Shown one piece after another: positions 33,137 to 41,565 of a stretch of 64,000 bases of DNA. The first letter of the stretch is position 1; the number at the start of each line of letters is the position of its first letter. The notes under the pieces were generated by a model that saw only the letters and a program-made list of their open reading frames with translations, did no database searches and was not told where the DNA came from. The stretch is from JADMIH01 sp036399775 (GTDB lineage Bacteria > Chloroflexota > Chloroflexia > QHBQ01 > JADMIH01), in NCBI GenBank assembly GCA_036399775.1, contig DASWMJ010000037.1, positions 1-64,000 on the forward strand, read 5' to 3'. The translations under genes were made by a program, and so were the position numbers.

Positions 33137-34882
33137 TTACTCTCCAAACAAATCTTCCAAACTAACCTTTCCCTTCTCCGACTTCACCACATTCTCCCCC
33201 ACGCTCCTGGCAACCTGTGTATCGCCCGCCTGCAAGCTCTTGTAGAAATTAGCGTCAAAGGAGCGCACGCGCAGCACGACCTCCATCGGCACGGCATGGC
33301 CCATGACCATCACTTCCTGCTTGCTGTCGAGCGTGGCGAGCAGCGCTTTTAGCTGGCTGCCACCCCTGATGCCTGTGAACACCGCGTCTATGTCCTTGTC
33401 GTCGTTGAGCAGGGCCGTGATGCGCGTGCCTATCTGGCTCATCACTTCGTCGTCTATGCCGGAAGGGCGCTGGTCAATAATCATCAGCGTGACGAGGTAC
33501 TTACGCATCTCGCGGGCTATCGTGCCGAAGATGGTGGAGCTTTCGCGCCCCAGGAACTTGTGCGCCTCCTCTATGGTAATCATCAGGGGCCGGGGCCGCT
33601 CCACGCTCTCAGGCTTCTCCTCGTGCCTCTCCGACCACCTGACCCACTCGTCGTGTATCCGCTTCGTAAGGATGTTGGCGACGAGCATGTAAGCCAGCGT
33701 GCTCCTGTGCTTGCCGAACATCAGGATAACGTGCCTGCCCGCCTGCAAGTCCTTCACCAGGCCGTCTATGCCCGTGCCTACCGCCTGCTTAGAGCTTACG
33801 ATAAACCCGAAGTCGGCTATCGTCTCAAGGCGGCGCTTGAGGGCCTCCACCGAGCCTTGATTGGCCCCCGTCTGCGTGACGTACTCCTCCATGTCTTCGG
33901 GCGACATATCTTTGAGGCGCTCTATCCAGCCCTGGCCGAACTTGCGGAACGCCTGCCGCGCCGTAATCATCATCGCTGAGTCGCTGCCGATTTTCAACTC
34001 GGAGGCCAGCGCCTCTATGTCCTCGATGCTGATGCTGTTGAGGGGGATGCGTATCGTGCCGTCTACCCCGCCACGCTTGCGGCTATCCTCCTCGTCCATC
34101 GTGTAGAGGGCGACGCGGCTCTTGCCGAAGAGGTCGCGCAGGCCCTTGGCGTACTTGCCCGCCCCGCGTGGCTCAAGCTCCTTCTCGGTGGCGTACTCCG
34201 AGTGCATGTCGAAGATGAGGTTGACGCTGCTCTCCGACTTTATCATGCCGCACAGCAGCAGCCGCGCCAGCACGCTCTTGCCCGTGCCCGACCGCCCAAA
34301 GATGCCGTTTGACCGCTCCACGAACCTGCGCAGGTCTATGCAGATGGGCGCTTCTTCGGCCACGCTCTCGTCAAGCTCGCGCGGAGACCCCATGATGAAG
34401 TGGTGCTTGTCTTCGGCCCCGAACACAGTCTGGTAGTCCTGCCGCCCGGCGGTGTAAGCCTGGCTGAAGGGGCCGGGGATAGTACGGGCGGGGCGCGGCG
34501 TCCCCTCCGGCGAAAGCTCAAGGGCCATCCGCACGTTGCACTCGGCGTAAGTGGTGGAGCGCGACAGCGTATCCCGTATGAGGGCAGAGCCGGAGTCAGG
34601 GGGGTCCATGCCCACAGCCGGGTCGGTGGTCGCCAGCCGGAATGAGCCGATGGTGCCAAAGAAGCGTACGTGCTGGCCCTCAATAACCGCGAACTGCCCC
34701 TGCCTCAATAGCTCCACAGGCTGCTCACGCCGCAGGTGGATTGTCACGCCCTTCTCCGTGTCGGCTGCCGTCACCTGCCCCAGCAGAGCGCGCTCTGCCG
34801 GTTGCTCTTTCCCGTTGCGCTCGGCCTGGGTGCGCGCCAGCAGTTGCGATACCAGGCTGTTGTGATTGCCGTTGGTTTCCAT
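33137..34882 (-). CDS. herA: HerA-type ATPase/helicase (DUF87)
   Basis: A 581-residue hexameric-type DNA translocase. The N-terminal HAS-barrel (LLGQVTAADTEKGVTIHL) is followed by Walker A FGRSGTGKSVLARLLLCG, Walker B LMITIEEAHKFLG, and a late arginine-rich segment RISIGTRITALL-like QIGTRITALL typical of HerA. In archaea HerA works with the nuclease NurA in DNA end resection; here a NurA-type gene lies two genes upstream in the same direction, with a HAS-barrel-like gene between. The gene overlaps none of its neighbours but is one base from the DinB gene. Its cellular role (repair, or defence as in some bacterial HerA systems) is open. Confidence 0.85.
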   Translation of the reverse strand: METNGNHNSLVSQLLARTQAERNGKEQPAERALLGQVTAADTEKGVTIHLRREQPVELLRQGQFAVIEGQHVRFFGTIGSFRLATTDPAVGMDPPDSGSALIRDTLSRSTTYAECNVRMALELSPEGTPRPARTIPGPFSQAYTAGRQDYQTVFGAEDKHHFIMGSPRELDESVAEEAPICIDLRRFVERSNGIFGRSGTGKSVLARLLLCGMIKSESSVNLIFDMHSEYATEKELEPRGAGKYAKGLRDLFGKSRVALYTMDEEDSRKRGGVDGTIRIPLNSISIEDIEALASELKIGSDSAMMITARQAFRKFGQGWIERLKDMSPEDMEEYVTQTGANQGSVEALKRRLETIADFGFIVSSKQAVGTGIDGLVKDLQAGRHVILMFGKHRSTLAYMLVANILTKRIHDEWVRWSERHEEKPESVERPRPLMITIEEAHKFLGRESSTIFGTIAREMRKYLVTLMIIDQRPSGIDDEVMSQIGTRITALLNDDKDIDAVFTGIRGGSQLKALLATLDSKQEVMVMGHAVPMEVVLRVRSFDANFYKSLQAGDTQVARSVGENVVKSEKGKVSLEDLFGE

Positions 34883-35016
34883 CTCTCACAATCCTCTCTG
34901 AGGGCAAGACTAAGTTTTGCTCTATAATGCTATCTTTGTAACGTAAACTTCGTTTACAGGGTTAGATTACTTTTACGCTGTAAGAAAATCTTGCCGGATA
35001 GAAGAAATTTGCCTCA

Positions 35017-35064
35017 GGTCATTATGAGCGAAGCGAAGAATCTCGTCCCTCGCTCAGAATGATA
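35017..35064. repeat. Inverted repeat of the gtcattctgagcgaagcgaag type
   Basis: tcattatgagcga (35019-35031) and tcgctcagaatga (35050-35062) are inverted with one mismatch, around gaagaatctcgtccc. Repeats of this sequence occur in intergenic DNA across several phyla. Confidence 0.7.
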
Positions 35065-35150
35065 AGGATGGACGTTCTCTCCTGACCCCTATTGGATGCC
35101 GTTGCAAATGAAAATATTGTTTTACAGTGTTAGCTTTCCTTACTATGTGC

Positions 35151-35819
35151 TTATAACCTTACTTTGCCCACCGCCCCCGAAATCTCACCCGAAGCCACAG
35201 GCTGCTCGATAGTAAGCGCGTCCAGCGTCTTGAGGATAGCCAGCAGCCTGTCATACTGGCCTTTCAACTGGCGGCCCATGTACTCAGCCGTTGTGGAGAG
35301 CCAAGCTCGGTCGTTGCCCCTGGCCTTATATCCCTTGACGATCAGGTGAATAATCACCTGGTCTATGCCTGCAGGTTCCGCGTCGGCAGAGTAGAGCAGG
35401 AGGCGCAGGTAGTCGGGGCGGTCGGTGAAGCGCACAAGCTCGGGGTCGGACGCCAGCCAGCACTTGTAATGCACTCGCGGCGGGCACTCCGGGTAGGTAT
35501 AGACGGCCTCCTCTTCCCCTATGCGCGACTCGTCGTAGCACCCCACCACCAGGGCGATGAAGTGCGAGCGGAGGGTGCGCTGAAGGTCCGGGTAAAGCTC
35601 GTACACGCTGCCATCGTTATCACCCAGGCTGCCGCGAGCCGAAATCGGCCCCAACCCCTCAGTGCGGGCCGCGCACACCACCCCCAATACATTCTGCGCG
35701 ACCACCAATGCCCCAAGTGGAGGCGTGCTATTCAACTCGTAGCTCTCCACCGTGAAGTTGCTGTAAGAGGTGGCAATGACCTCACCCAACTGCTTGCGCC
35801 TGCTCTCTCTGTTACCCAC
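35151..35819 (-). CDS. HAS-barrel-like protein between herA and nurA
   Basis: A 222-residue protein. The first 100 residues (LGEVIATSYSNFTVESYEL, PPLGALVVAQNVLGVVCAA) resemble the HAS-barrel that opens HerA and the ATP-synthase subunits: a beta-rich domain with the G-x-V-x-A pattern. The rest has no recognised domain. It lies between and in line with nurA and herA, so it may be an adaptor for the complex. Starts at GTG 35819 with GAGAG just upstream. Domain assignment is by eye and moderate in confidence. Confidence 0.6.
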   Translation of the reverse strand: MGNRESRRKQLGEVIATSYSNFTVESYELNSTPPLGALVVAQNVLGVVCAARTEGLGPISARGSLGDNDGSVYELYPDLQRTLRSHFIALVVGCYDESRIGEEEAVYTYPECPPRVHYKCWLASDPELVRFTDRPDYLRLLLYSADAEPAGIDQVIIHLIVKGYKARGNDRAWLSTTAEYMGRQLKGQYDRLLAILKTLDALTIEQPVASGEISGAVGKVRL

Positions 35820-35839
35820 TACAACTCTCTCTTTCTATA

Positions 35840-35904
35840 TATGCCCAACACCCAACACCTATCACCCAAGACCTGACCCCTGATCCCTGGCCCCTAACCC
35901 CTAA
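35840..35904. repeat. C-rich seven-base repeats at the end of nurA
   Basis: Tandem heptamers (ccaacac, ctgaccc, ctgatcc, ctggccc, ctaaccc) fill the gap between nurA and the HAS-barrel-like gene and provide the last bases up to the nurA stop. Confidence 0.8.
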
Positions 35905-37031
35905 ATAGCCTGCCCGATCAACCTCTTACCGTGCGCTTTCTCGGTCGGCTTTCTCATCAGCCCGGCGCGCTCAAGGAGGAAGTAGTAGCTTTCGCGGTCA
36001 TTGTTGTGGAGGGCGGCGAACTGGTGGGCCAGGGTGAGGGAGTTGGGGTAGCCCTGCCCTAGCTTGCATTGGTGGAGCATTATGGAGATGGCGCGGTCCA
36101 GCACGCCCTTGTCGGGCAGCCAGATCGGGTACTCAAGGCGCACGATCTCATACTCGGTGGCGATGTAGGAGAAGACTAACTCCTTGAATTGCTGGGCGTT
36201 CTCCCCCACCATGTAGGAGAAGACAGGCTCGAATATGGGCGAGGCGTGTCCCACGTCCAGTATCTCCCAGAAGAGGTCGGCGTCGTCTATATTCCAGAGG
36301 GATTGGCAGCCGCACTGCTCGGCGGGCTTCTTCTCGCAGGGCGTGGGCTGGTCGCAGGCCAGCATGCGTATGGCGCGCATCACCATCTGGCTAGCGGGCT
36401 GGCTGATGTAGCCCACAACCGGCACCGATATGCCCTCGAACGCCCTCAGCGTCTGGAAATACTCCGACATGAGGGACTGTACGTACTCTTCTTTCGCCAG
36501 CACAAGCACAAGCTGCATGAGGGAGCCGTCCAGCAGCGCCAGGTCGGCCCCGTACCGCCGCGCCCACTCGTAAAGCTCCTGCAACTCCCGCAGGGCGCAC
36601 TTGGCCGCCAGCAGCCGCGCCGACATCGCCTCCTCCCCGTCGAGGAGCATGTCGGTGTAGTGGTTGGGCACGTTGTCTATCTCGGCGGCGCGGTTGTTGC
36701 CGTAGCGGATCATCACCCGTCCCACGTTGATGAGGTGGCAGAGCGCGCCCCTGTGCTTGTCGGGCGCAACGAACGAGGAGTCTGTTGCGACTACCGAGTA
36801 GTCGGGCGCGCAGGCTGTATGGGGCGACGCCAGCTTGAGAGGGGAGAGGGGAGAGGCCACCCAACGTCTAGCGGAGGCGTCCTGTACGCGCTGCTCCCAC
36901 TCCGTCTCGCCCACGTTCTTGTAGATGCGCACGGCGAGTTCAAGCGCGTCCGCCCGCGCGTCCATCTCCGCCTGGACCCCGCTCCGGCTCTGCTCTATCT
37001 GCCGCGCTACCTCTGCTGCATCGAAAGGCAT
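35901..37031 (-). CDS. nurA: NurA-type nuclease
   Basis: A 376-residue nuclease of the NurA family, which resects DNA ends together with HerA. Conserved acids are in the segments APDYSVVATDSSFVAPDKH (Asp) and ADLALLDGSLMQLVLVL (Asp), the metal-binding core of NurA; a C-terminal LTLAHQFAALHNNDRE carries the conserved His. A cluster of four cysteines (LACDQPTPCEKKPAEQCGCQ) sits before the C-terminus and could bind zinc or an iron-sulfur cluster. ATG 37031, preceded by GAGGGTGAG, is preferred over the start 14 codons upstream. It heads the nurA - HAS-barrel-like - herA - dinB cluster. Confidence 0.78.
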   Translation of the reverse strand: MPFDAAEVARQIEQSRSGVQAEMDARADALELAVRIYKNVGETEWEQRVQDASARRWVASPLSPLKLASPHTACAPDYSVVATDSSFVAPDKHRGALCHLINVGRVMIRYGNNRAAEIDNVPNHYTDMLLDGEEAMSARLLAAKCALRELQELYEWARRYGADLALLDGSLMQLVLVLAKEEYVQSLMSEYFQTLRAFEGISVPVVGYISQPASQMVMRAIRMLACDQPTPCEKKPAEQCGCQSLWNIDDADLFWEILDVGHASPIFEPVFSYMVGENAQQFKELVFSYIATEYEIVRLEYPIWLPDKGVLDRAISIMLHQCKLGQGYPNSLTLAHQFAALHNNDRESYYFLLERAGLMRKPTEKAHGKRLIGQAI

Positions 37032-37148
37032 ACTCTCACCCTCGTCTCGGCGTGCGCCGTACACAAGATGCACATCTCGTACCCATTACGGTACACTAAA
37101 TGTGAGCTGTGCGGTGGGGTTTTCCACCAGGCGTTAGGTATGGGATAA

Positions 37149-37267
37149 GGCTGTGTCAAAGCCGCTAAGTGCGCCTTACATGAGAAAAAGAGATTGTATC
37201 TATGCGAAAAATGGGCGGCTTCGCCGCCCATTTTTCGCATAGATACAAAATAAAACTTCTCTTCGTT
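37149..37267. repeat. MITE-like repeat, copy 1
   Basis: A 119-base element beginning ggctgtgtcaaag, with a perfect 26-base-arm hairpin (core gggcggc/gccgccc, flanked by ttgtatctatgcgaaaaat and its complement) and ending cttctcttcgtt. A second copy lies at 63633. This copy lacks the right-hand inverted end seen in the other. It separates the divergent nurA and YdeI-like genes. Confidence 0.82.
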
Positions 37268-37289
37268 GGGTGGATATTGGAGATTAGGG

Positions 37290-37634
37290 TTGGAGATTGG
37301 CGAGAGGCTTGAGGTCAGCACGACCGAGGACTTGGCGATCTGGCTGGAAGCGCACGGCGAGACGGCGCGGGAGATATGGGCCATCATATACAAGAAGGCG
37401 TCCGGCAAGCAGACCGTGACGTACCGCCAACTCGTGGAGGTCGCTATCTGCTACGGGTGGATTGACGTGCTTGAGAAGACGGTGGATGGCGAGCGATACG
37501 CCCTGCGCTTCATGCCCCGCCGCAAAAAGAGCCACTGGACGGAAGGAAATATAGAGATAGCCCGGCGCATGATAAGCGAAGGCCGCATGAAAGACGCAGG
37601 CAGAGCAGCGCTGCCCGACGACTTTAGTATCTGA
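37290..37634 (+). CDS. YdeI/OmpD-associated-family protein
   Basis: A 114-residue protein with the family's core: EDLAIWLEAHGETAREIW, IYKKASGKQTVTYRQLVEVA, CYGWIDVLEKTVDGERYALR and FMPRRKKSHWTEGNIEIARR. The biochemical role is unknown; some members protect against bacteriocins or envelope stress. The start is a TTG at 37290, seven bases after GGAG; TTG 37266 would add eight residues without a ribosome site. Confidence 0.75.
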   Translation: MEIGERLEVSTTEDLAIWLEAHGETAREIWAIIYKKASGKQTVTYRQLVEVAICYGWIDVLEKTVDGERYALRFMPRRKKSHWTEGNIEIARRMISEGRMKDAGRAALPDDFSI

Positions 37635-37661
37635 CCCCTAACCCCTGGCCCCTATTCCGGC

Positions 37662-39215
37662 CTATCCATCAAAATGCATGAAGTCCTTAGACTCGGCCCA
37701 GTCGCCGCCCCAGGTGAAGCCCGCGTCGGTCATGGCCTTGACCAGCACTTTAGGCAGGTTGAGGATGCCCTCGCGTGCATACGTAACCATGCTGTCGGAG
37801 TCGTAAGCTCCCTGGGCTCTGGTCAGCTTGGTCTTTGCGGCCTTCTGTGCCGTCTCCTTTGCCGTCAGGGCTGTCTGCAACGCTTTCAGCTTTGCTTTAT
37901 GCTGAGCGTCAGTTATGCCTTCTTCCGCCAGTTGCTCCGGCGTCTTAGCCTTTGCCGTCGCCAGCTCTGCTTTCAATAGCTCTACATCGGCGTCCAGGGT
38001 AGTTACGTTTGTCTGGGCGTCTGTTACTGCCTTGCTCAGCGCGGTGAACCTCTTTAGCTCGTCTTCGAGCGCCTTCAGGTCCCCCGCGACGTCCTTCACT
38101 TCGACCGTCTTGGCCTTCAGCTTGGCCGCGATTTCCTTACTCGTCGCCGCGTTTGCCGCCTGTTCTTCCTGGGCCTTCTTGCGCTCTTCCTTTGTCGCCT
38201 TAGAGCTGATCTTCGCTTTCTTGGGGACGGCAGCCAGCGCCGTCTGCAAGTCCGCCTGCTCCTTCGTCAGCTTCTCCTGGTCGGCCTTTAGCTCGCCTAT
38301 GCGCTTGGTCATGCCCGCTTCGTTGTAGTTCGCCTTGAATGCGTCGCTCGCTGCCTTCGCGGCGTCGTAGCTGTCCTGCCCTTTCGTATCGCCGGGGTTG
38401 CGCTTCTCGATGTCGTAGCCCGACAGCAGAGTGATGACCGTGCGCTCCGAGTTGCTCGTGAGGTGGGGGTTCTTCTCAGCGTCTATATCAATCGCCCGTC
38501 CGTCGGCGTGGTTGCTCCACCCGCCCTTGCTCGTGGTGCGCGGATTGAATGCCCACGCGCTCTTGAACGGGGGTATGGGAATCGGCTCAGTGCCGTCTTT
38601 TTCAGCCTTCGCCGCCAATTCCTTCAGGTTGGCTTCGGCCTTCGCCAGCTTGGCCGATACGTCTTTATGGGCAGGAGTACCCTGGTGGAAGAACCTGGCG
38701 TCTACGATTTCCTCTTTCGCATATTTGAGGGGCCGCAAGATGCCTTTTGCCTGATACAATGGGCAGAGGGCAAGATAACGCTCTTTGGGCGTGCCTGCCG
38801 GGCGGTCCCCTCCAGCGAAGCGGCTCTGGGCGGACGCGAATGTGGGGTCGTTCCAATCGTCTTCCCACTGCTTCTTCACCGGGTCAACAGCAGGCTCAGC
38901 GGGCGCGGTTGCCGGTGGGTCTTGACGCTGAACATGCAGGAGTTGTGCAGGGACCTGCTGCCCCTGGGCGGAACGCTGGAGAAATCGCTGGAGCGCGCGG
39001 TTGCCGTAAGATTGCTGGATGCTCTGCATTAACGCGACGCGGGCAGGCTCGTTGCTGCGCCCGCGCAGGCGCGCATCGGAGAGCATAGATTGGGGAAGGC
39101 CGGGATGCCTTTCAGACGCGAACGACGGTCTATGCGTGCTCGCCTGCTCCCTTTGGAGATGCGCGTGGCGTGCAGCCTGGTAGTCGTTGGCTTCTCGCGT
39201 GTTGTGCCGCTTCAT
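37662..39215 (-). CDS. M15-type peptidase with N-terminal eCIS-cargo-like motif and inserted coiled coil
   Basis: A 517-residue protein. The N-terminus has the motif QSIQQSYGNRALQRFLQR (64-81) followed by LLHVQRQDPP; variants of this Y/G-GN-A-x-R-L/F-LQ-R sequence are typical of proteins associated with extracellular contractile injection systems (eCIS). A D-Ala-D-Ala carboxypeptidase-like M15 domain is split: HADGRAID (His236, Asp243) lies in WSNHADGRAIDID, but the second metal/catalytic part (Asp511, His514) is at the very C-terminus, ESKDFMHFDG. Between them lie about 190 residues of Lys/Ala-rich coiled coil (DLKALEDELKRFTALSKAV). No signal peptide is seen. Cell-wall or target-cell peptidoglycan cleavage is likely if it is a cargo; no eCIS genes are in the window. 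Confidence 0.7.
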   Translation of the reverse strand: MKRHNTREANDYQAARHAHLQREQASTHRPSFASERHPGLPQSMLSDARLRGRSNEPARVALMQSIQQSYGNRALQRFLQRSAQGQQVPAQLLHVQRQDPPATAPAEPAVDPVKKQWEDDWNDPTFASAQSRFAGGDRPAGTPKERYLALCPLYQAKGILRPLKYAKEEIVDARFFHQGTPAHKDVSAKLAKAEANLKELAAKAEKDGTEPIPIPPFKSAWAFNPRTTSKGGWSNHADGRAIDIDAEKNPHLTSNSERTVITLLSGYDIEKRNPGDTKGQDSYDAAKAASDAFKANYNEAGMTKRIGELKADQEKLTKEQADLQTALAAVPKKAKISSKATKEERKKAQEEQAANAATSKEIAAKLKAKTVEVKDVAGDLKALEDELKRFTALSKAVTDAQTNVTTLDADVELLKAELATAKAKTPEQLAEEGITDAQHKAKLKALQTALTAKETAQKAAKTKLTRAQGAYDSDSMVTYAREGILNLPKVLVKAMTDAGFTWGGDWAESKDFMHFDG

Positions 39216-39335
39216 AGTGGTATCTCTCGCCCCCGGTGGAGGCTAGCAGAGTGCTTTAGAGGTATTGTCTCAAGATTATACACGCACTGTCAAGGCGATA
39301 TGGCACCCTCTAGGGTCTATTTATTGCCCTTCAGC

Positions 39336-39458
39336 ATTGCCCGGCGACTAAAGTCGCGGGCAACAGGTACAAAGTCGCCCTACGGCGACTACTCTCCGGG
39401 CATAGTCCGCGTAGGCGGACTTCGTTTGCGTTGCCCGCGACTTTAGTCGCCGGGCGGT
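39336..39458. repeat. Cloverleaf-like repeat, copy 1
   Basis: Outer 26-base arms (39339-39364 and 39430-39455) are perfect inverted complements. Inside are two small hairpins: agtcgcc-ctac-ggcgact (39373-39390) and agtccgc-gtag-gcggact (39404-39421). The arms are also internally palindromic (cgactaaagtcg). A second, diverged copy is at 46727. It sits in the gap (39216-39539) between the M15 peptidase and rsmI genes; no other feature was found there. Confidence 0.88.
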
Positions 39459-39539
39459 GTCCGGGGAGAATGATTATATCCTGGGCACCCGCCTGATGCG
39501 ATATACTGTATCCACCTTACACAAGAATGAGGCACTTTC

Positions 39540-40253
39540 ATGCTCTACCTGGTCGCTACCCCCATAGGCAATCTTGAGGACATCAGCCTGCGGGCCATCC
39601 AGACGCTACGCGAGGTTGATATCGTGGCGAGCGAAGACACCCGCAAGACCGGCATGCTGCTCAAGCGGTTCGACATACAGAAGCCGCAAATGCCCTTCCA
39701 CGAGCATAATGAGGAGCGGGCCTGCGCGCAGATAATAGGGCTGCTCAAGCAGGGGAAGTCGGTGGCGGTGGTCACAAACGCGGGCACGCCAGGCATCTCG
39801 GACCCCGGCTACACGGTGGTCCGCAAGGCGATAGAAGAGGGTATAAACTTCACGATGATACCGGGTGCCGCAGCCTTCGTGATGGCGCTCGTGCTGTCGG
39901 GGCTGGCGATGCACAGCTTCACCTTCAGGGGTTTCCCGCCTCGCAAGCCCGGCCCCCGCCGCCGCTTCATGGCCGTAGACAGGGACGCGCCCCACACCCT
40001 CATTTTCTACGAAAGCCCCTACCGCATCGAGGCATTCCTCAAAGATGCCCTTGAGGTGTACGGCGATAGGGAAGCCGCCCTCGCCCGCGAACTTACCAAG
40101 ATGTTCGAGAGCGTGGAGCGCGGCACCATCTCAGAATTGCTCAAGTGGGCAGGCGAGGCGAAGCCCAGGGGTGAGTACGTCATAGTCATAGCGGGGTTGG
40201 GCAGGGTCTCCAACCCCGCGCAGGACGACAACGAGGATGGGGAGAGTGAGTAA
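39540..40253 (+). CDS. rsmI: 16S rRNA 2'-O-ribose C1402 methyltransferase
   Basis: Methylates the 2'-OH of C1402 in the decoding centre of 16S rRNA. The product is 237 residues and complete: LYLVATPIGNLEDISLRA, VDIVASEDTRKTGMLL, SVAVVTNAGTPGISDPGY, VIPGAAA-like MIPGAAAFVMALVLSG and FYESPYRIEAFLKDA all match the tetrapyrrole-methylase-fold family. The C-terminus (GLGRVSNPAQDDNEDGESE) goes beyond the usual end. The ATG is preceded by GAGGCA, and the tail overlaps the next gene by 17 bases. Confidence 0.95.
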   Translation: MLYLVATPIGNLEDISLRAIQTLREVDIVASEDTRKTGMLLKRFDIQKPQMPFHEHNEERACAQIIGLLKQGKSVAVVTNAGTPGISDPGYTVVRKAIEEGINFTMIPGAAAFVMALVLSGLAMHSFTFRGFPPRKPGPRRRFMAVDRDAPHTLIFYESPYRIEAFLKDALEVYGDREAALARELTKMFESVERGTISELLKWAGEAKPRGEYVIVIAGLGRVSNPAQDDNEDGESE

Positions 40254-41565
40254 TCCAGCAACTCAGCCCAGCGAGCGGCGGTGGGCGTGGGCGTACTTCA
40301 CTCTCTATGCCTTGTACATCATCATAGGCATGTCGGCGCGCCTCGCGGGTTGGCTGCACGACGATGCGCTTGTGTTCGTCCAGTCGGCCAGGCGCGTGGT
40401 GGACGGCTCGTTTGACATCTACGCCATCGTGCGAACGCCCTTCATCGCGCCGCCACTGGGCACGACCTACCCCTATTCGTCCCTGCTGGTGATAGTGCTG
40501 GCCCCCTTCGTAGCGCTCACCGATGCGTTCAAGCTGGGGAATATCTGGGCGATGAAGATTATCGCTCTCCCCCTAATGGTCTTCGACGTGCTAGCCATGC
40601 AGCAGATGCGGCGATTAGCACGCGAATGGCGTCCTCAGGTGGACGAGCGATACCTCTTCCTGGGCGTGGCGTTGAGCCTCTTCCTCACCAGCTTCTTATG
40701 GGTGACGGCGCTCAAGAGCCACGCGGAGGGGATGGTGCTGCTCTTCCTCCTGCTCACTCTGCGCCTGCTACCCCGCAACGTACTGCTGGCGGGTGTATGC
40801 GCGGGACTGGCCCTGGCAGCCAAGCACATGACCGCACTGCTGGGGCTTATACCAATAGGGTTGGTGTTTCTATTTGGGGGGCGATCCCCAGAGAGCGAAA
40901 CGAGCACATCAGCGAGATTGAAGGACGCTCTAACCTGGGGGGCCTCCGCGCTGGGCGTATTTGCCCTCTTCTTGCTGCCTCCTGTGCTGCGTAACCCTGA
41001 CGCCGCCTACTACGCATTGGTAACGCAGACCAGCAGGATAGTGCCCCTCGGCCCCGGCTTGCCCCGGTGGGCCAATGCCCTTCTTGGGGCCGATCCTTCA
41101 GCTAATGCGTGGGTGCGTGAGGCCGTGCTCAGTTACTCTAACGTGGTGCTGCTAGCGGTGATAGCTGGGGTAACGCTCTTTATGATATGGCGGGCACGCC
41201 GAGACGCCCGGCCCATAGGCATACAGGACGCGCGCCTGCTGGGGCTGATGGCGTTCGGCGGCATAGCCTTTATCATCTTTGCCAAGTGGGTGTCGGACCA
41301 CTACTATCAGGTGCCCCTCGCGCTGGTCTTCCTGTGGGACATCGTACGCTCCACGCCGCGCTCCGGGCATGGCTCAGTGCCCTGGATAGGCATAGGCTCG
41401 GCAATAGCCTACCGCGCCATCACGCAGATAGACCCCCTCGACTACTCAATCCCCGTTCAGTTCAATATGTCGTGGGTCAGAGACATCTTGCTCCTCGTAA
41501 TGTTCGTTACGCTGGCCCTGATAATGTTGCGCGAGATGCGAGTGGCCCGAAAGGAGAACAGATGA
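40237..41565 (+). CDS. Polytopic membrane protein, GT-C-like
   Basis: A 442-residue membrane protein with about ten hydrophobic segments. HDDALVFVQSARRVVDGSFD after the first TM segment and PFIAPPLGTTYPYSSLL resemble the acidic first periplasmic loop of GT-C glycosyltransferases (GT87/ArnT style), which transfer sugars from lipid carriers. No family-specific motif is secure. The start is uncertain: ATG 40237 lies inside rsmI, and a GTG at 40246 is possible. It ends in an ATGA overlap with the SDR gene. Confidence 0.6.
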   Translation: MGRVSNPATQPSERRWAWAYFTLYALYIIIGMSARLAGWLHDDALVFVQSARRVVDGSFDIYAIVRTPFIAPPLGTTYPYSSLLVIVLAPFVALTDAFKLGNIWAMKIIALPLMVFDVLAMQQMRRLAREWRPQVDERYLFLGVALSLFLTSFLWVTALKSHAEGMVLLFLLLTLRLLPRNVLLAGVCAGLALAAKHMTALLGLIPIGLVFLFGGRSPESETSTSARLKDALTWGASALGVFALFLLPPVLRNPDAAYYALVTQTSRIVPLGPGLPRWANALLGADPSANAWVREAVLSYSNVVLLAVIAGVTLFMIWRARRDARPIGIQDARLLGLMAFGGIAFIIFAKWVSDHYYQVPLALVFLWDIVRSTPRSGHGSVPWIGIGSAIAYRAITQIDPLDYSIPVQFNMSWVRDILLLVMFVTLALIMLREMRVARKENR

